Part shown: positions 1 to 8,328 of the stretch, piece by piece
How positions within the stretch are numbered: the stretch's first letter is position 1
Layout of the letters: every line of letters starts with the position of its first letter
Assembly (NCBI RefSeq): GCF_003385515.1
Contig: NZ_QNVT01000003.1
Location: 1-64,000, forward strand
DNA from: Chryseobacterium pennae
GTDB taxonomy: Bacteria; Bacteroidota; Bacteroidia; Flavobacteriales; Weeksellaceae
Reading direction: 5' to 3'
DNA: 64,000 bases
Translations under genes and position numbers: made by a program
The notes under the pieces: generated by a model
Told to the model about the DNA's origin: nothing
What the model saw: only the letters and a program-made list of their open reading frames with translations
Database searches by the model: none

Positions 1-153
1 AAAAAGATTGTAATAATCAAGGATTTTGTCATAGAGCTAAGCAAATCACTGGCTGCTTTTAGTCCAACAAAAAATTACCCTTTTCCAGGGATTAAAAAAC
101 TAGCACAAACAATGCAGCGTTTTTATTACCTGAAAAAAGGTGCAGAATTATAA
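1..153 (+). CDS. C-terminal fragment of an unidentified protein
   Basis: An open frame enters the window at base 1 and stops at the TAA at 151-153, giving about 50 C-terminal residues (beginning KKIVIIKDF, ending YYLKKGAEL). The stretch is basic and mostly helical in character, with an internal FSPTKNYPFPGIK segment. I do not recognise the family, and the rest of the gene lies outside the window. It could be a chance open frame, but the codon use resembles neighbouring genes and no stop interrupts it. Confidence 0.45.
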   Translation, partial: KKIVIIKDFVIELSKSLAAFSPTKNYPFPGIKKLAQTMQRFYYLKKGAEL

Positions 154-167
154 AACCACTACAAGAT

Positions 168-213
168 GAGCCTCTGGAGGGGGGTCAAATTGAAGATTTG
201 ACGGGGTGGTTCA
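168..213 (+). repeat. Dispersed repeat R1, copy 1 (CCTCTGGAGGGG type)
   Basis: A short G-rich element begins CCTCTGGAGGGG and ends GACGGGGTGGTT, with a small internal hairpin (TCAAAT/ATTTGA). A clearly related copy lies in opposite orientation at 23081-23122. It sits in the 154-379 gap before polA, which otherwise shows nothing coding. The function is unknown. It behaves as an intergenic REP-like element. Confidence 0.7.
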
Positions 214-379
214 AATAAACATCAACACTTCTACAGTTGTCAAACAAGTCGATAACAAATTGGCACTGACTATCAGATTAGACAAGCAAAGCTAATTGAT
301 CAATCTTTTTCCATCACGAATCAGGTCTTCCGCATCCCGAATCCCATCCCAAAACTAGCAACTTATCCTCGTATTTTCT

Positions 380-387
380 TATATTTG
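380..387 (+). promoter_or_regulatory. Flavobacterial -7 element of polA (TATATTTG)
   Basis: A perfect TAnnTTTG match lies 15 bases before the ATG at 403. It overlaps the in-frame TTG at 385, so that TTG cannot be the translation start if this is the promoter. No good -33 TTG is visible at the usual spacing. Confidence 0.55.
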
Positions 388-402
388 TTCATTATAGATA
401 CT

Positions 403-3237
403 ATGGACGCAACACAAGATAAAAGGCTGTTTCTCATCGATGCTTATGCGATGATTTTCAGAGGATATTACGCACTGATCAGGAATCCGAGATTAACCAG
501 TACTGGTTTGGATACCTCTGCCATCTTTGGATTTACCAACTCTTTAATCGAATTGATCAGAAGAGAAAGACCCTCTCATTTAGCGGTGGTTTTTGATGTA
601 GGAAGAGCAAGCGTAAGAACTGAAGATTTTGCTGATTATAAAGCTAACAGAAGTGAAACTCCGGAAGCTATTAAAATTGCTGTTCCATATATTCACAGGA
701 TTCTCGAGGGAATGCACATTCCGATTCTGGGTGTCGAAGGGTATGAAGCAGATGATGTAATAGGTACCATTGCCTGCAAAGCGGAAAAAGAAGGATATAC
801 CACTTTCATGGTAACACCGGATAAAGACTTTGCACAGCTGGTTACCGATAAAATCAAAATTTATAAGCCAGGACTAAAAGGCGGTGATATAGAAATTCTG
901 GGCGTAGACGAAGTGAAAGCCAAATATGAGATCGAAGACCCAAAACAGGTGATTGATTATCTGGCGATGATGGGGGATGCGGTAGATAATATCCCGGGAC
1001 TGGAAGGAGTTGGGGAGAAAACGGCAATGAAGTTCCTTAAAGAATTTGGTAGCATTGAAAATCTATTGGCCAATACCGATAAGCTGAAAGGGAAACTGAA
1101 GGAAAAAGTGGAAGCCTCTGCAGAACGTGGAATTTTATCTAAAAAACTGGCAACCATTATCTGTGATGTTCCTGTAGAATTCCATCAGGAACAATATGAT
1201 CTGGAAACTCCCGATTTTGAAAAAGTAAAAGAAGTCTTTGAAGAAATTGAGTTCCGAAGACTATATGAAAACCTATACAGAGCTTTTGCTCCGGCAGCTA
1301 CAGAAACAGTTGTAGTAAGTGAAGCGGAAGTAAAGCAGACTCCGGCAGGAACAGAAGTCAAAGGACAGGTAATGCAGCTTGACCTTTTTGCCAATTTTGA
1401 AGAGCTGGATCAGGCGACTTCTACAAAATCCTCTATTGAGCATAACGATCATCTTTATCAGTTTGTTGATAATCCAAAAGCTCAGAAAAAACTGGTAGAC
1501 AATCTTTTGAAACAGAGAACGGTTTGCTTTGATACAGAAACCACATCTCTGAATGAGCTGGAAGCAGAACTGGTAGGAATGAGTTTTTCCTATAAAAAAG
1601 GACTGGCCTATTATATTCCTTTATCCGAAAACAGAGAAGAAGTATTACAAACCCTGGAAATCTTCAGACCGTTTTTTGAGAAAGAAGATTTACTGAAAAT
1701 CGCTCATAATTTAAAATTCGATTATAAAATATTAAAACAGTATGACATCACCGTGAAAGGAGCGATGTTTGATACCATGATTGCTCATTACCTGTTGAAT
1801 CCTGACGGAAGACACGGTATGGATTATCTTTCTGAAGTATATCTGAACTATAAACCAGTCTCCATTGAAACCATTATCGGGAAAAAAGGGAAAAAGCAAG
1901 GAACATTCAGGGATGCTGACCTTAGAACACAGACAGATTATGCTGCGGAAGATGCTGACGTAACCTTCCAGCTGTATGAATTGTTTGCTCCACAACTGAA
2001 AAAAGAAAACCTTGAAGACCTTTTCTTCAATATTGAAATGCCTTTGATGGAAGTTTTAGCGAAAATGGAACTTGCAGGAATTTCTTTAGATGAAAAATGG
2101 CTGGCACAGGAAAGTATTGATCTTGAAAATGACCTGAGAAATTTAGAAAAAACGATTTTTGAACTTTCAGAAGAAGAATTCAACATGAATTCACCAAAGC
2201 AGCTTGGAGAAATCCTGTTTGAAAAAATGCAGCTTGATCCAAAAGCTAAAAAGACAAAAACTGGACAGTACGCCACTTCAGAAGATGTACTTCAAAAACT
2301 GGCTTCAAAGCATGAGATCATCAAGCATATCCTTGAATACAGAACCTATCAGAAATTAAAATCAACCTATGTAGATGCATTGCCATCTCAGATTGATAAA
2401 CTAGATAACAGAGTACACACCAATTTCTCTCAGACTACCGCAGCAACAGGCCGTCTGGCAAGTGTAAATCCGAATCTTCAGAATATTCCGATCAGAACCT
2501 TGAGAGGACAGCAGATCCGTGGAGCCTTTGTTGCAGGAGAAGGAAAGAAGATCATCTCTGCCGATTACTCACAAATTGAACTTCGTCTTATCGCTGAAAT
2601 TTCAGGAGAAGACAATATGATTAAAGCATTCCAGGACGGAGAAGATATTCACGCCTCTACAGCTGCTAAACTTTTTAAAATTCCTTTGGAAGAGGTTTCA
2701 AAGACGCAAAGAAGCCAAGCCAAGACGGTAAACTTCGGAATCATTTATGGGCAGGGAGCTTTTGCACTGGCAGAACAAACCGGATTATCCCGTACAGAAG
2801 CCAAGCAGATGATTGAAGCTTATTTTGAGACCTATCCGAAATTGAAGGAGTATATGGCAGAACAGGTAAATAAAGCCCGTCAGATGGGATATGTTGAAAC
2901 CATTCTGGGAAGAAAGCGTCATTTAAAAGACATCAATTCCAATAATTTTGTAGTAAGAGGTCACGCAGAAAGAAATGCAGTGAATGCTCCGGTACAGGGA
3001 AGTGCAGCTGATGTTGTAAAGTTGGCTATGATCAAAATAGACCGTGAGCTGGAAGAACAGCAGCTAAAAACAAAAATGCTGCTTCAGGTACATGACGAAT
3101 TGGTATTTGAAGCTCCGGCAGATGAAATTGAAGCCGCTTCAAAACTGATCAGAACTGAAATGGAAAATGCTTTAAAAACACAGGTTCCGCTATTGGTAGA
3201 AATTGGAGTAGGAGATAATTGGCTGGAAGCTCATTAA
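403..3237 (+). CDS. polA: DNA polymerase I
   Basis: This gene encodes a three-domain DNA polymerase I of 944 residues for Okazaki-fragment processing and repair synthesis. The N-terminal 5'-3' exonuclease spans about residues 1-300 (YEADDVIGT, DNIPGLEGVGEKTA). The 3'-5' exonuclease follows; its FDTETTSL motif near residue 376 keeps the DxE metal ligands, so proofreading looks intact. The polymerase motifs are DYSQIELRL (A, near 718), RSQAKTVNFGIIYG (B, near 770) and VHDELVFE (C, near 895). I chose ATG 403 over the upstream TTG 385 because the TTG lies inside the predicted promoter element. The gene is monocistronic and ends at a strong hairpin. Confidence 0.97.
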   Translation: MDATQDKRLFLIDAYAMIFRGYYALIRNPRLTSTGLDTSAIFGFTNSLIELIRRERPSHLAVVFDVGRASVRTEDFADYKANRSETPEAIKIAVPYIHRILEGMHIPILGVEGYEADDVIGTIACKAEKEGYTTFMVTPDKDFAQLVTDKIKIYKPGLKGGDIEILGVDEVKAKYEIEDPKQVIDYLAMMGDAVDNIPGLEGVGEKTAMKFLKEFGSIENLLANTDKLKGKLKEKVEASAERGILSKKLATIICDVPVEFHQEQYDLETPDFEKVKEVFEEIEFRRLYENLYRAFAPAATETVVVSEAEVKQTPAGTEVKGQVMQLDLFANFEELDQATSTKSSIEHNDHLYQFVDNPKAQKKLVDNLLKQRTVCFDTETTSLNELEAELVGMSFSYKKGLAYYIPLSENREEVLQTLEIFRPFFEKEDLLKIAHNLKFDYKILKQYDITVKGAMFDTMIAHYLLNPDGRHGMDYLSEVYLNYKPVSIETIIGKKGKKQGTFRDADLRTQTDYAAEDADVTFQLYELFAPQLKKENLEDLFFNIEMPLMEVLAKMELAGISLDEKWLAQESIDLENDLRNLEKTIFELSEEEFNMNSPKQLGEILFEKMQLDPKAKKTKTGQYATSEDVLQKLASKHEIIKHILEYRTYQKLKSTYVDALPSQIDKLDNRVHTNFSQTTAATGRLASVNPNLQNIPIRTLRGQQIRGAFVAGEGKKIISADYSQIELRLIAEISGEDNMIKAFQDGEDIHASTAAKLFKIPLEEVSKTQRSQAKTVNFGIIYGQGAFALAEQTGLSRTEAKQMIEAYFETYPKLKEYMAEQVNKARQMGYVETILGRKRHLKDINSNNFVVRGHAERNAVNAPVQGSAADVVKLAMIKIDRELEEQQLKTKMLLQVHDELVFEAPADEIEAASKLIRTEMENALKTQVPLLVEIGVGDNWLEAH

Positions 3238-3263
3238 GAATCTGAAATTACTTAATAATAAAC

Positions 3264-3297
3264 ATAAAAACTTCTGCTTACGGGCGGAAGTTTTTTA
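3264..3297 (+). terminator. Intrinsic terminator after polA
   Basis: An ACTTCTGC/GCGGAAGT stem (one G·U pair) is flanked by an A-run on the left and a T-run on the right, 30 bases after the polA stop. The A-run lets it also serve the convergent gene ending at 3309. Confidence 0.8.
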
Positions 3298-3308
3298 TTT
3301 TTATATAT

Positions 3309-3737
3309 CTATCTCCTTCTTGATGATGCACTTCGGGTATGCGGTCTGACATACGTTCCGTCTTTTCTGTGATATCCCTTCACACTTACACTACTACCTG
3401 ATGAACTTGTGCTACTAGAACTATAATTGTATGTTGATGTGGTCGTAGGAGTTTTTACTGGAGTATAAGGAGTATAATTGCTGTATGAAGTATAAACAGG
3501 ATTATATGCCCATCCAGAGTAATTGTTCCATTTTATTTTCTTGTAATTCTTTTTATTGAGCTGAGTTGATAAGAATACTTCAGTGTTTTTAGGCACTATA
3601 GTTAGAATATTAGTGGAATCCGAAGAACCATAAATTGTAGCATCTTCAGTCAATAAAACAGTGTAGTAGTTAGTAGAACATGATACTGTGGTTACACAAA
3701 TTATCAAAAAGAAGAATAAATTAAAAATACGTTTCAT
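3309..3737 (-). CDS. SH3-like lipoprotein with C-terminal KDGTYV motif
   Basis: The protein has 142 residues. The N-terminus is a lipoprotein signal (hydrophobic stretch, then VSCS with the lipobox Cys near residue 20). Residues about 25-80 look like a bacterial SH3 domain (YYTVLLTEDATIYGSSDS, then WNNYSGWAYN). A Thr/Ser/Tyr/Pro-rich linker follows, then a basic tail with GYHRKDGTYVRPHTRS, a motif I know from small secreted proteins in many bacteria. It probably binds cell-wall or envelope components, but no enzymatic residues are seen. A TAnnTTTG element lies just upstream at 3756-3763, so it is probably transcribed alone. Confidence 0.75.
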   Translation of the reverse strand: MKRIFNLFFFLIICVTTVSCSTNYYTVLLTEDATIYGSSDSTNILTIVPKNTEVFLSTQLNKKNYKKIKWNNYSGWAYNPVYTSYSNYTPYTPVKTPTTTSTYNYSSSSTSSSGSSVSVKGYHRKDGTYVRPHTRSASSRRR

Positions 3738-3755
3738 GATGTTATTTTATGTTTT

Positions 3756-3763
3756 CAAATCTA
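3756..3763 (-). promoter_or_regulatory. -7 element for the SH3-like lipoprotein gene
   Basis: On the minus strand this reads TAGATTTG, a perfect TAnnTTTG, 18 bases before the ATG at 3737. This predicts a leader of about 10 bases. Confidence 0.5.
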
Positions 3764-3826
3764 TCACGTATTTTTATAACTCCTTTACGGAAACCCGTAC
3801 TCCAAAATAATTAAAGAAACCCGGTT

Positions 3827-4576
3827 TTACAATTGAGAAGAATTATCTTTTATTAATCTTACTATAGCTAAATCATCTGTTGGCTTCATTCCATAGCGAT
3901 GTTCAAGTGCTTTAATCTTTTTGTTGAGCATTTCGTCAGTATCACTATTTGATTGATCTATCATCAGATATTCAATACAGTTTACACTTTCAGAATCAGC
4001 TTTTTTGATCTTTGAAAAACTAAGAATTCCATCAGTAGCAATAGAAATATCCTCCAATTTTTCAAAAAATATCTTTTGAATCTGGTTGGTGTACCAATTC
4101 TCAAAATTTGCATTAAGGTGATAAGCGAAATAATCAGGTGTATTATCACGATCAAATTCGGTTATTTGTCCATTGATGCAAATAACTCCATCACCAATAG
4201 ATAAAATAATCCCTTTGTTGTCTGTAGCATCATAAAGTAAAATGATAAGAGTTGTTAATAGCTCCTTCTCATCCAGCATCAGATGCTTTTTTAGAAATGT
4301 AATTTCATCGAACAGTCTTTTTATGATTTCCTTAAGTTGTTCATCAATACCAGATTGAATATTTTTTTCATACAACTCTCTATATCCTGTTTCGATGATG
4401 ATCTTACGAAGTATTTTACCAGCTAAGGTAGAGGCAAAATGACTTTCCATAGCAGTAGAACATCCGTCCATTACTGCACATATAATTTTATTAGAGTTTA
4501 TTTTTTTGATCAGAAGATGATCTTCGCAATGATTGGTATGATAATCACTGATTTGTAAAGAGGAATATATATTCAT
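3827..4576 (-). CDS. PP2C-family serine/threonine phosphatase
   Basis: The 249-residue protein carries PPM/PP2C signatures in order: HCEDH near residues 17-20, AVMDGCS at 35-40 (metal-binding DG), LLTTLIILLYD, SIGDG at 127-131, SIATDG at 178-183 and TDDLAIVRL near the C-terminus. The acidic metal ligands are present, so it is probably an active cytosolic protein phosphatase. There is no transmembrane segment or attached sensor domain. It lies 46 bases downstream of a small conserved gene on the same strand and is probably cotranscribed with it. No kinase gene is nearby, so its partner is unknown. Confidence 0.85.
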   Translation of the reverse strand: MNIYSSLQISDYHTNHCEDHLLIKKINSNKIICAVMDGCSTAMESHFASTLAGKILRKIIIETGYRELYEKNIQSGIDEQLKEIIKRLFDEITFLKKHLMLDEKELLTTLIILLYDATDNKGIILSIGDGVICINGQITEFDRDNTPDYFAYHLNANFENWYTNQIQKIFFEKLEDISIATDGILSFSKIKKADSESVNCIEYLMIDQSNSDTDEMLNKKIKALEHRYGMKPTDDLAIVRLIKDNSSQL

Positions 4577-4622
4577 GAATTCGTTGAAAGGTATTGTTAT
4601 TTCACAAAAAAAACAATTTCCC

Positions 4623-4916
4623 TTACATCAATGTAATGGCTTTTCCCTGTTTATTATATTCCCAGCCAAGTTCAATGGCCTCAGTAATGTTAGATTCGAT
4701 GAGACTAGGTGTGATTTCCATAGATTCTCTTCCATAAGGTTCAGACCTACAGAACCCCACATTTATTAATAGAATTTGACCTTCGCTCTCATGCTGAACA
4801 GAGATTTCATATTCAACATCATGTCTTTCATTGTGTGAGATCTTCTTTCTTATTTTCCAATAAAATACTTCGTCAATGACGATGATCTTTCTAAGTCCCT
4901 TTTTTGCGATAGCCAT
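4623..4916 (-). CDS. Small conserved hypothetical protein
   Basis: This 97-residue cytosolic protein begins with a basic segment (MAIAKKGLRKIIV). It is predicted mostly beta-stranded, with a C-terminal helix (SLIESNITEAIELGWEYN) and an ending GKAITLM. I recognise the general form (KGLRKIIVD...W.I... GW.p..KG) as a small conserved protein of Bacteroidota and other phyla, with no known function. It sits between an Imm22-type immunity gene and the PP2C gene, so a role in that cluster is possible but unproven. It has no signal peptide. Confidence 0.65.
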   Translation of the reverse strand: MAIAKKGLRKIIVIDEVFYWKIRKKISHNERHDVEYEISVQHESEGQILLINVGFCRSEPYGRESMEITPSLIESNITEAIELGWEYNKQGKAITLM

Positions 4917-4929
4917 GATGTGTTGAGAG

Positions 4930-4964
4930 AAAAACCTGACTATAAGAAAAAAATACAGCCAGGT
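4930..4964 (-). terminator. Terminator after the Imm22-type gene
   Basis: On the minus strand an ACCTGGCT/AGTCAGGT stem (one G·U pair) is followed by TTTTT. It pairs fully only in the minus-strand RNA. It therefore ends transcription of the gene stopping at 4988, making that gene monocistronic. Confidence 0.65.
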
Positions 4965-4987
4965 ATTCTAAATTTCTATAGTATTAT

Positions 4988-5386
4988 TTAAACGTCAAAT
5001 TCAATTTCGCCAATATAATACAGTTTGTTTTCTTCTCCATCCACAGAAACAGGATTAGGAATAACAAATCTGCTGGCAAAAACAATGGCATTTACAGGAG
5101 TATCCAGGCTTAGGTCATTAAGCTTTTGCTCCAGAACCGGAAGCCATTGGTCTGCATATGAATATTCTGAGAACTTTTCAACCAATCCCAGTCTTTCATC
5201 TTCAAAACCATATTCTATAAAGTCGTCATCGAACCATTTGATGTTCTGGGACTCTGCAAATTTTGAAACATACTGATCATCATTTTCCTCTTCCAGATAA
5301 TAATTTTCATCCTCTTCCACAAAAGCATAAAATTCTTCTTCATTTTTAAAATACCCCAGCCAGAAGTGAGAAATTTCTTTGTCCAT
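4988..5386 (-). CDS. Imm22-type immunity protein (orphan)
   Basis: The protein is acidic, cytosolic and 132 residues long. The opening HFWLGYFKNEEEFYAFVEE, then SKFAESQNIKWFDDDFIEYGF, then NAIVF and PNPVSV near the end match my memory of the Immunity protein 22 family of polymorphic-toxin systems. Such proteins neutralise a specific toxin domain inside the cell. No toxin gene adjoins it: the neighbours are a hypothetical gene/PP2C pair and mgtC. It is probably a stand-alone immunity gene against toxins of other strains. A terminator downstream isolates it. Family assignment is from recollection, not a search. Confidence 0.65.
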   Translation of the reverse strand: MDKEISHFWLGYFKNEEEFYAFVEEDENYYLEEENDDQYVSKFAESQNIKWFDDDFIEYGFEDERLGLVEKFSEYSYADQWLPVLEQKLNDLSLDTPVNAIVFASRFVIPNPVSVDGEENKLYYIGEIEFDV

Positions 5387-5634
5387 AATGTATTGTTTGT
5401 TGTATTGTTTATTATAATTGTTTAGAATGTATTTTCCAGGTTGTCGAAACTTTCGAACTCTCTTTTTTGAGTGAAAAAACAGGGTTGAGACTTATTTTTT
5501 CAATTTGAACTGTAATATTACAAAAGTTTTCCGTTACATTCCGTTTTTTGAAGCATACTACACAAAGTCCCAACATCAAAAATAGTTCCGTAAAAATTTT
5601 TATTGTAAATTTATTCTATTGTTAAATTTTGAAA

Positions 5635-6111
5635 ATGGAATTTCTACAGGACCATTATGTCGTTACGAATGAGTTGTTATTGATCTTTATTTCAGTGATT
5701 CTGGGATTACTGATTGGCGCAGAACGTGAGTATCGCAATAAATCTGCCGGGCTGCGTACTTTTATCCTCGTTTGCTTTGGAGCCTGTTTATTTACCATCC
5801 TCTCGATTAAAATAGGTGTTGCAAATCCTGATCGTCTGGCCGCAAATATAATTACCGGAATCGGATTTTTAGGGGCAGGCGTCATATTTAAAGGTGAGAA
5901 TAAAATTGAAGGAATTACAACAGCCACTACCATTTGGGCAACAGCTTCCATAGGGATGGCTGTGGGTTCAGGATATGTCTATTTTTCCCTTCTGGGAACA
6001 GCTTTGGTGCTTATTATTTTGAGTGCATTAACTTATCTGCAGAGTTTTATAGATAATTACAACAAGATCAGGGAGTATAAAGTAGGAGTAACGAATTCAG
6101 CAGAAATTTGA
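5635..6111 (+). CDS. MgtC/SapB-family membrane protein, 3' end altered
   Basis: The 158-residue inner-membrane protein has the MgtC/SapB signature: GLLIGAEREYRNKSAGLRTF near residue 25, then ITGIGFLGAGVIF and GITTATTIWATASIGMAVG, with four to five hydrophobic segments. Family members are linked to Mg2+ limitation and to regulation of ATP synthase. ATG 5635 is preferred to the in-frame TTG at 5629. The coding frame ends (VTNSAEI, TGA at 6109-6111) inside what should be the N-terminal HTH of the next gene. The last residues are therefore probably read from foreign sequence after a deletion. The membrane domain itself is complete, so the protein may still work. Confidence 0.8.
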   Translation: MEFLQDHYVVTNELLLIFISVILGLLIGAEREYRNKSAGLRTFILVCFGACLFTILSIKIGVANPDRLAANIITGIGFLGAGVIFKGENKIEGITTATTIWATASIGMAVGSGYVYFSLLGTALVLIILSALTYLQSFIDNYNKIREYKVGVTNSAEI

Positions 6112-6964
6112 TGTCAGCATAAGAACTATTTATCGGGATGTAAAAACCCTTGAGAATGCAGGAATTCCAATTGTTGGAGAAGCAGGAAACGGATATTCCC
6201 TGATGGATGGCTATAAACTTCCACCAGTGATGTTTACCAAAGAAGAGGTTTTGAGCTTCATTACCGCCGAAAAGCTTATGCAGAAATTTTCCCATCAGAG
6301 TTTGGGAAATCATTATCAGACCGCTATGGAAAAGGTACGTTCCGTGTTGAGGCATTCAGATAAGAATTTAATTCAGAATATTGAAAAACAGATTGATGTT
6401 TTTAATTTTCATACGCAACAGAAAGAGGAAGACTCTCTGAAGAATGTAATTCCTATTATTCTGGAAAGTATTGCTGAGAAAACACAGCTGAATATTGAAT
6501 ATCAGACAGTAGATTTAAAAGTAACCAACAGGACCATTGAAGCAGTCGGAATTTTCTTTGAATTCAATTTTTGGTATATCATGGCTTACTGTACACTGAG
6601 AAAAGACTTCAGGCAGTTTAGAATAGACAGAATTCTAAAGATTTCTAAAACACAGATTCCTTTTTTACAGGAATATGGGCAAATCAATGACTACAGAAAG
6701 TCACACGGAAATAAAGTGAAAGCGAAACTTTTGATAGATAAAAAAATAATGGCTCATTTAGTCAATTCTAAAAAATATTATGGGTTGGTTGAAGAAGTAG
6801 AAACCGATCAAGGGATGGAACTTACTTTTGAAACAGAATGGATCAATGATGGATTTCCCCGTTGGGTCATTACTTTTGCAGACTATGCTACTGTCCTTGA
6901 ACCGGAAAGCCTTCAGGTAAGGATGAGAGAATTGCTTGTCAAAATGATGGAAAGGCATCAATAA
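6092..6964 (+). pseudogene. WYL-domain (YafY-type) regulator lacking its N-terminus
   Basis: The frame open from 6092 reads QKFDVSIRTIYRDVKTLE, the second half of a helix-turn-helix, then GIPIVGEAGNGY, LPPVMFTKEE, and a full WYL effector domain (IEYQTVDLKVTN, FRQFRIDRILKI). Relatives begin about 30 residues earlier with the first HTH helices. Here those codons are replaced by the end of mgtC. The first usable in-frame ATG is 6203, which would remove the whole HTH. I infer a deletion that joined the two genes, leaving the regulator unable to bind DNA normally. The alternative is an assembly error. Confidence 0.75.
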
Positions 6965-6990
6965 AAACCTCAGCCGAAAACAGCTGAGGT
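6961..6990 (-). terminator. Hairpin between the WYL remnant and dinB-like gene
   Basis: A perfect 8-bp stem ACCTCAGC/GCTGAGGT with an 8-base loop lies directly after the WYL stop. The T-run follows the stem only in the minus-strand sense, so it mainly ends the DinB-family transcript. It may act in both directions. Confidence 0.7.
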
Positions 6991-7043
6991 AGATTGACTT
7001 TTATTGGCAAGTAGATGAAATGGTTTATAAATCTGTTTTTGTA

Positions 7044-7535
7044 TTAAAATCTCTCCCAGAAGAAAGGGGGTTCAACTCCTAAAGCTCTCAGATAAACATA
7101 TCCCTGTGCACGGTGATGAATTTCATTATCTACAAAATAAAGAATATTCTCATATATCGGGAACTCATACTGTCCAAATAGATTAAAAGTCTCCTGGAAA
7201 CGTTCTTCAGTAATTTGTCTGAAATAGTGGTTGATCACATCAGTTTCTTCATCCCATTTTTTCAAAATTTCTTCTTTAGTTTTTGGATTAAAAGCTTCTT
7301 CACTATAAGCTTCCACATTGTTCTCAATAATTCCTTTCAAAGCTGTACCTCCAATAGAAATTAGCTCTACTGCCATTTTAGCGAATGGTCTCATTCCTCC
7401 AATTGAAAATTCAAATAATTCTTTTTCAGGAAAAGCCTCAATCACTCTTCTTGTAAGGTTTCTGTGTCCTTGCCAGTCCTTTAATAACTGCTCAGTAGTC
7501 ATGAATTGCTTAGTTGCTGTTGCTGTAGTTGTCAT
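7044..7535 (-). CDS. DinB-family protein
   Basis: The 163-residue protein has the DinB/YfiT four-helix-bundle pattern: a conserved HRNLTRRVIEAFPE near the start, VINHYFRQ in the middle and NEIHHRAQGYVYLRALG near the end. The three spaced His positions fit the family's metal site. Family members include metal-dependent thiol transferases and proteins of unknown function, so no substrate is assigned. It converges on the WYL-regulator remnant. Its promoter holds a perfect TGACAA/TTGTCA palindrome, suggesting it was the target of that regulator. The start is the most upstream ATG. Confidence 0.8.
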   Translation of the reverse strand: MTTTATATKQFMTTEQLLKDWQGHRNLTRRVIEAFPEKELFEFSIGGMRPFAKMAVELISIGGTALKGIIENNVEAYSEEAFNPKTKEEILKKWDEETDVINHYFRQITEERFQETFNLFGQYEFPIYENILYFVDNEIHHRAQGYVYLRALGVEPPFFWERF

Positions 7536-7566
7536 AATGTATCGTTTTTGTTTGTTATTGTTGATA

Positions 7567-7574
7567 CAAAGGTA
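7567..7574 (-). promoter_or_regulatory. -7 element of the DinB-family gene
   Basis: On the minus strand this reads TACCTTTG, a perfect TAnnTTTG, 31 bases before the ATG at 7535. Confidence 0.55.
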
Positions 7575-7585
7575 TGAGTGGGTGA

Positions 7586-7601
7586 TGACAACAGTTTGTC
7601 A
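7586..7601. promoter_or_regulatory. Palindromic operator candidate TGACAA-N4-TTGTCA
   Basis: This is a perfect 6+6 bp inverted repeat with a 4-base centre, immediately upstream of the -7 element of the DinB-family gene and overlapping its -33 region. That placement suits a repressor. The neighbouring WYL-family regulator, now broken, is the obvious candidate ligand, by inference. Confidence 0.6.
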
Positions 7602-7711
7602 GTAGAATTTTTGATACTGAAAGAATATTTTATTTCTTTGCTAAAATATTGAAGACTACTTTTCCGTTTAAGAGAAGTATATTAATAAAAAGAAAATGAT
7701 TATTTAGAATT

Positions 7712-8296
7712 ATGAAGAAGTATATTTTGCCTGTTATGACCACTTTTTTATTAGTATCATGTAATAAAATTGAAGAAAAAATAGATCAGACGGTCCAGGA
7801 AACCAAGGAAAAGGTACAGCAGAAAGCCCAGGAAGCAGTAGAAGAGACTGTTAAAAAAACAGTAAACGAATCTATTAATTCATTTACTAATTCCGAGGAT
7901 GCAAAGTTCAATACAGTTTTCCCTAACGCAGGAGGTAATATGATTTCAGAAGAAAAAGGAAAAAAAATAAAGCTTCCTACGGGAACCGAAGGCTATATTT
8001 TTAAATACAAAGCAAACATTGATGTATTGTTGCCTTTTTTAGAAAAACAACCCACTTCTAATGAAGGAAAATCAGATAAAACGGCTAAAAAGATTGATGG
8101 GCAAAGCATTATCAGTAAAATAAGCCTTCTCTCAAAATTTCTTCCTGATAATACTTTTGATACAAGCTTTTTAGAAGATATTAAAACTGATAAAAGTATT
8201 CAGTATTATAAGCTGAAAAGATTTCCCAACAGTAGTACTCTAATCTATAACCCCAAAAACCAGACCATCATACAATACGTAGAGGTAAATAAATAA
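7712..8296 (+). CDS. Putative lipoprotein with coiled-coil segment
   Basis: The protein has 194 residues. The N-terminus is a lipoprotein signal (FLLVSC, lipid-modified Cys near 17). Residues 20-60 are a charged amphipathic helix rich in Glu, Lys and Gln, typical of a coiled coil. The rest has alternating hydrophobic strands (EGYIFKYKANIDVLLPFLE, KSIQYYKLKRFPNSSTLIY) and no enzyme motif. I do not recognise the family. It is transcribed alone, with a strong terminator directly after the stop. Confidence 0.7.
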   Translation: MKKYILPVMTTFLLVSCNKIEEKIDQTVQETKEKVQQKAQEAVEETVKKTVNESINSFTNSEDAKFNTVFPNAGGNMISEEKGKKIKLPTGTEGYIFKYKANIDVLLPFLEKQPTSNEGKSDKTAKKIDGQSIISKISLLSKFLPDNTFDTSFLEDIKTDKSIQYYKLKRFPNSSTLIYNPKNQTIIQYVEVNK

Positions 8297-8303
8297 TTTG
8301 GAT

Positions 8304-8328
8304 TGGCCGGCTTTTGTCGGCCATTTTT
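8304..8328 (+). terminator. Intrinsic terminator
   Basis: A TGGCCG/CGGCCA stem is followed by TTTTT, 8 bases after the lipoprotein stop codon. Confidence 0.85.

Noticed and set aside
385..402. TTG start for polA giving six extra residues
   Set aside because: The TTG overlaps the predicted -7 promoter element; ATG 403 gives the normal family N-terminus.
4575..4769. 64-aa plus-strand frame opposite the small hypothetical gene
   Set aside because: It is antisense to two minus-strand genes and has no supporting features.
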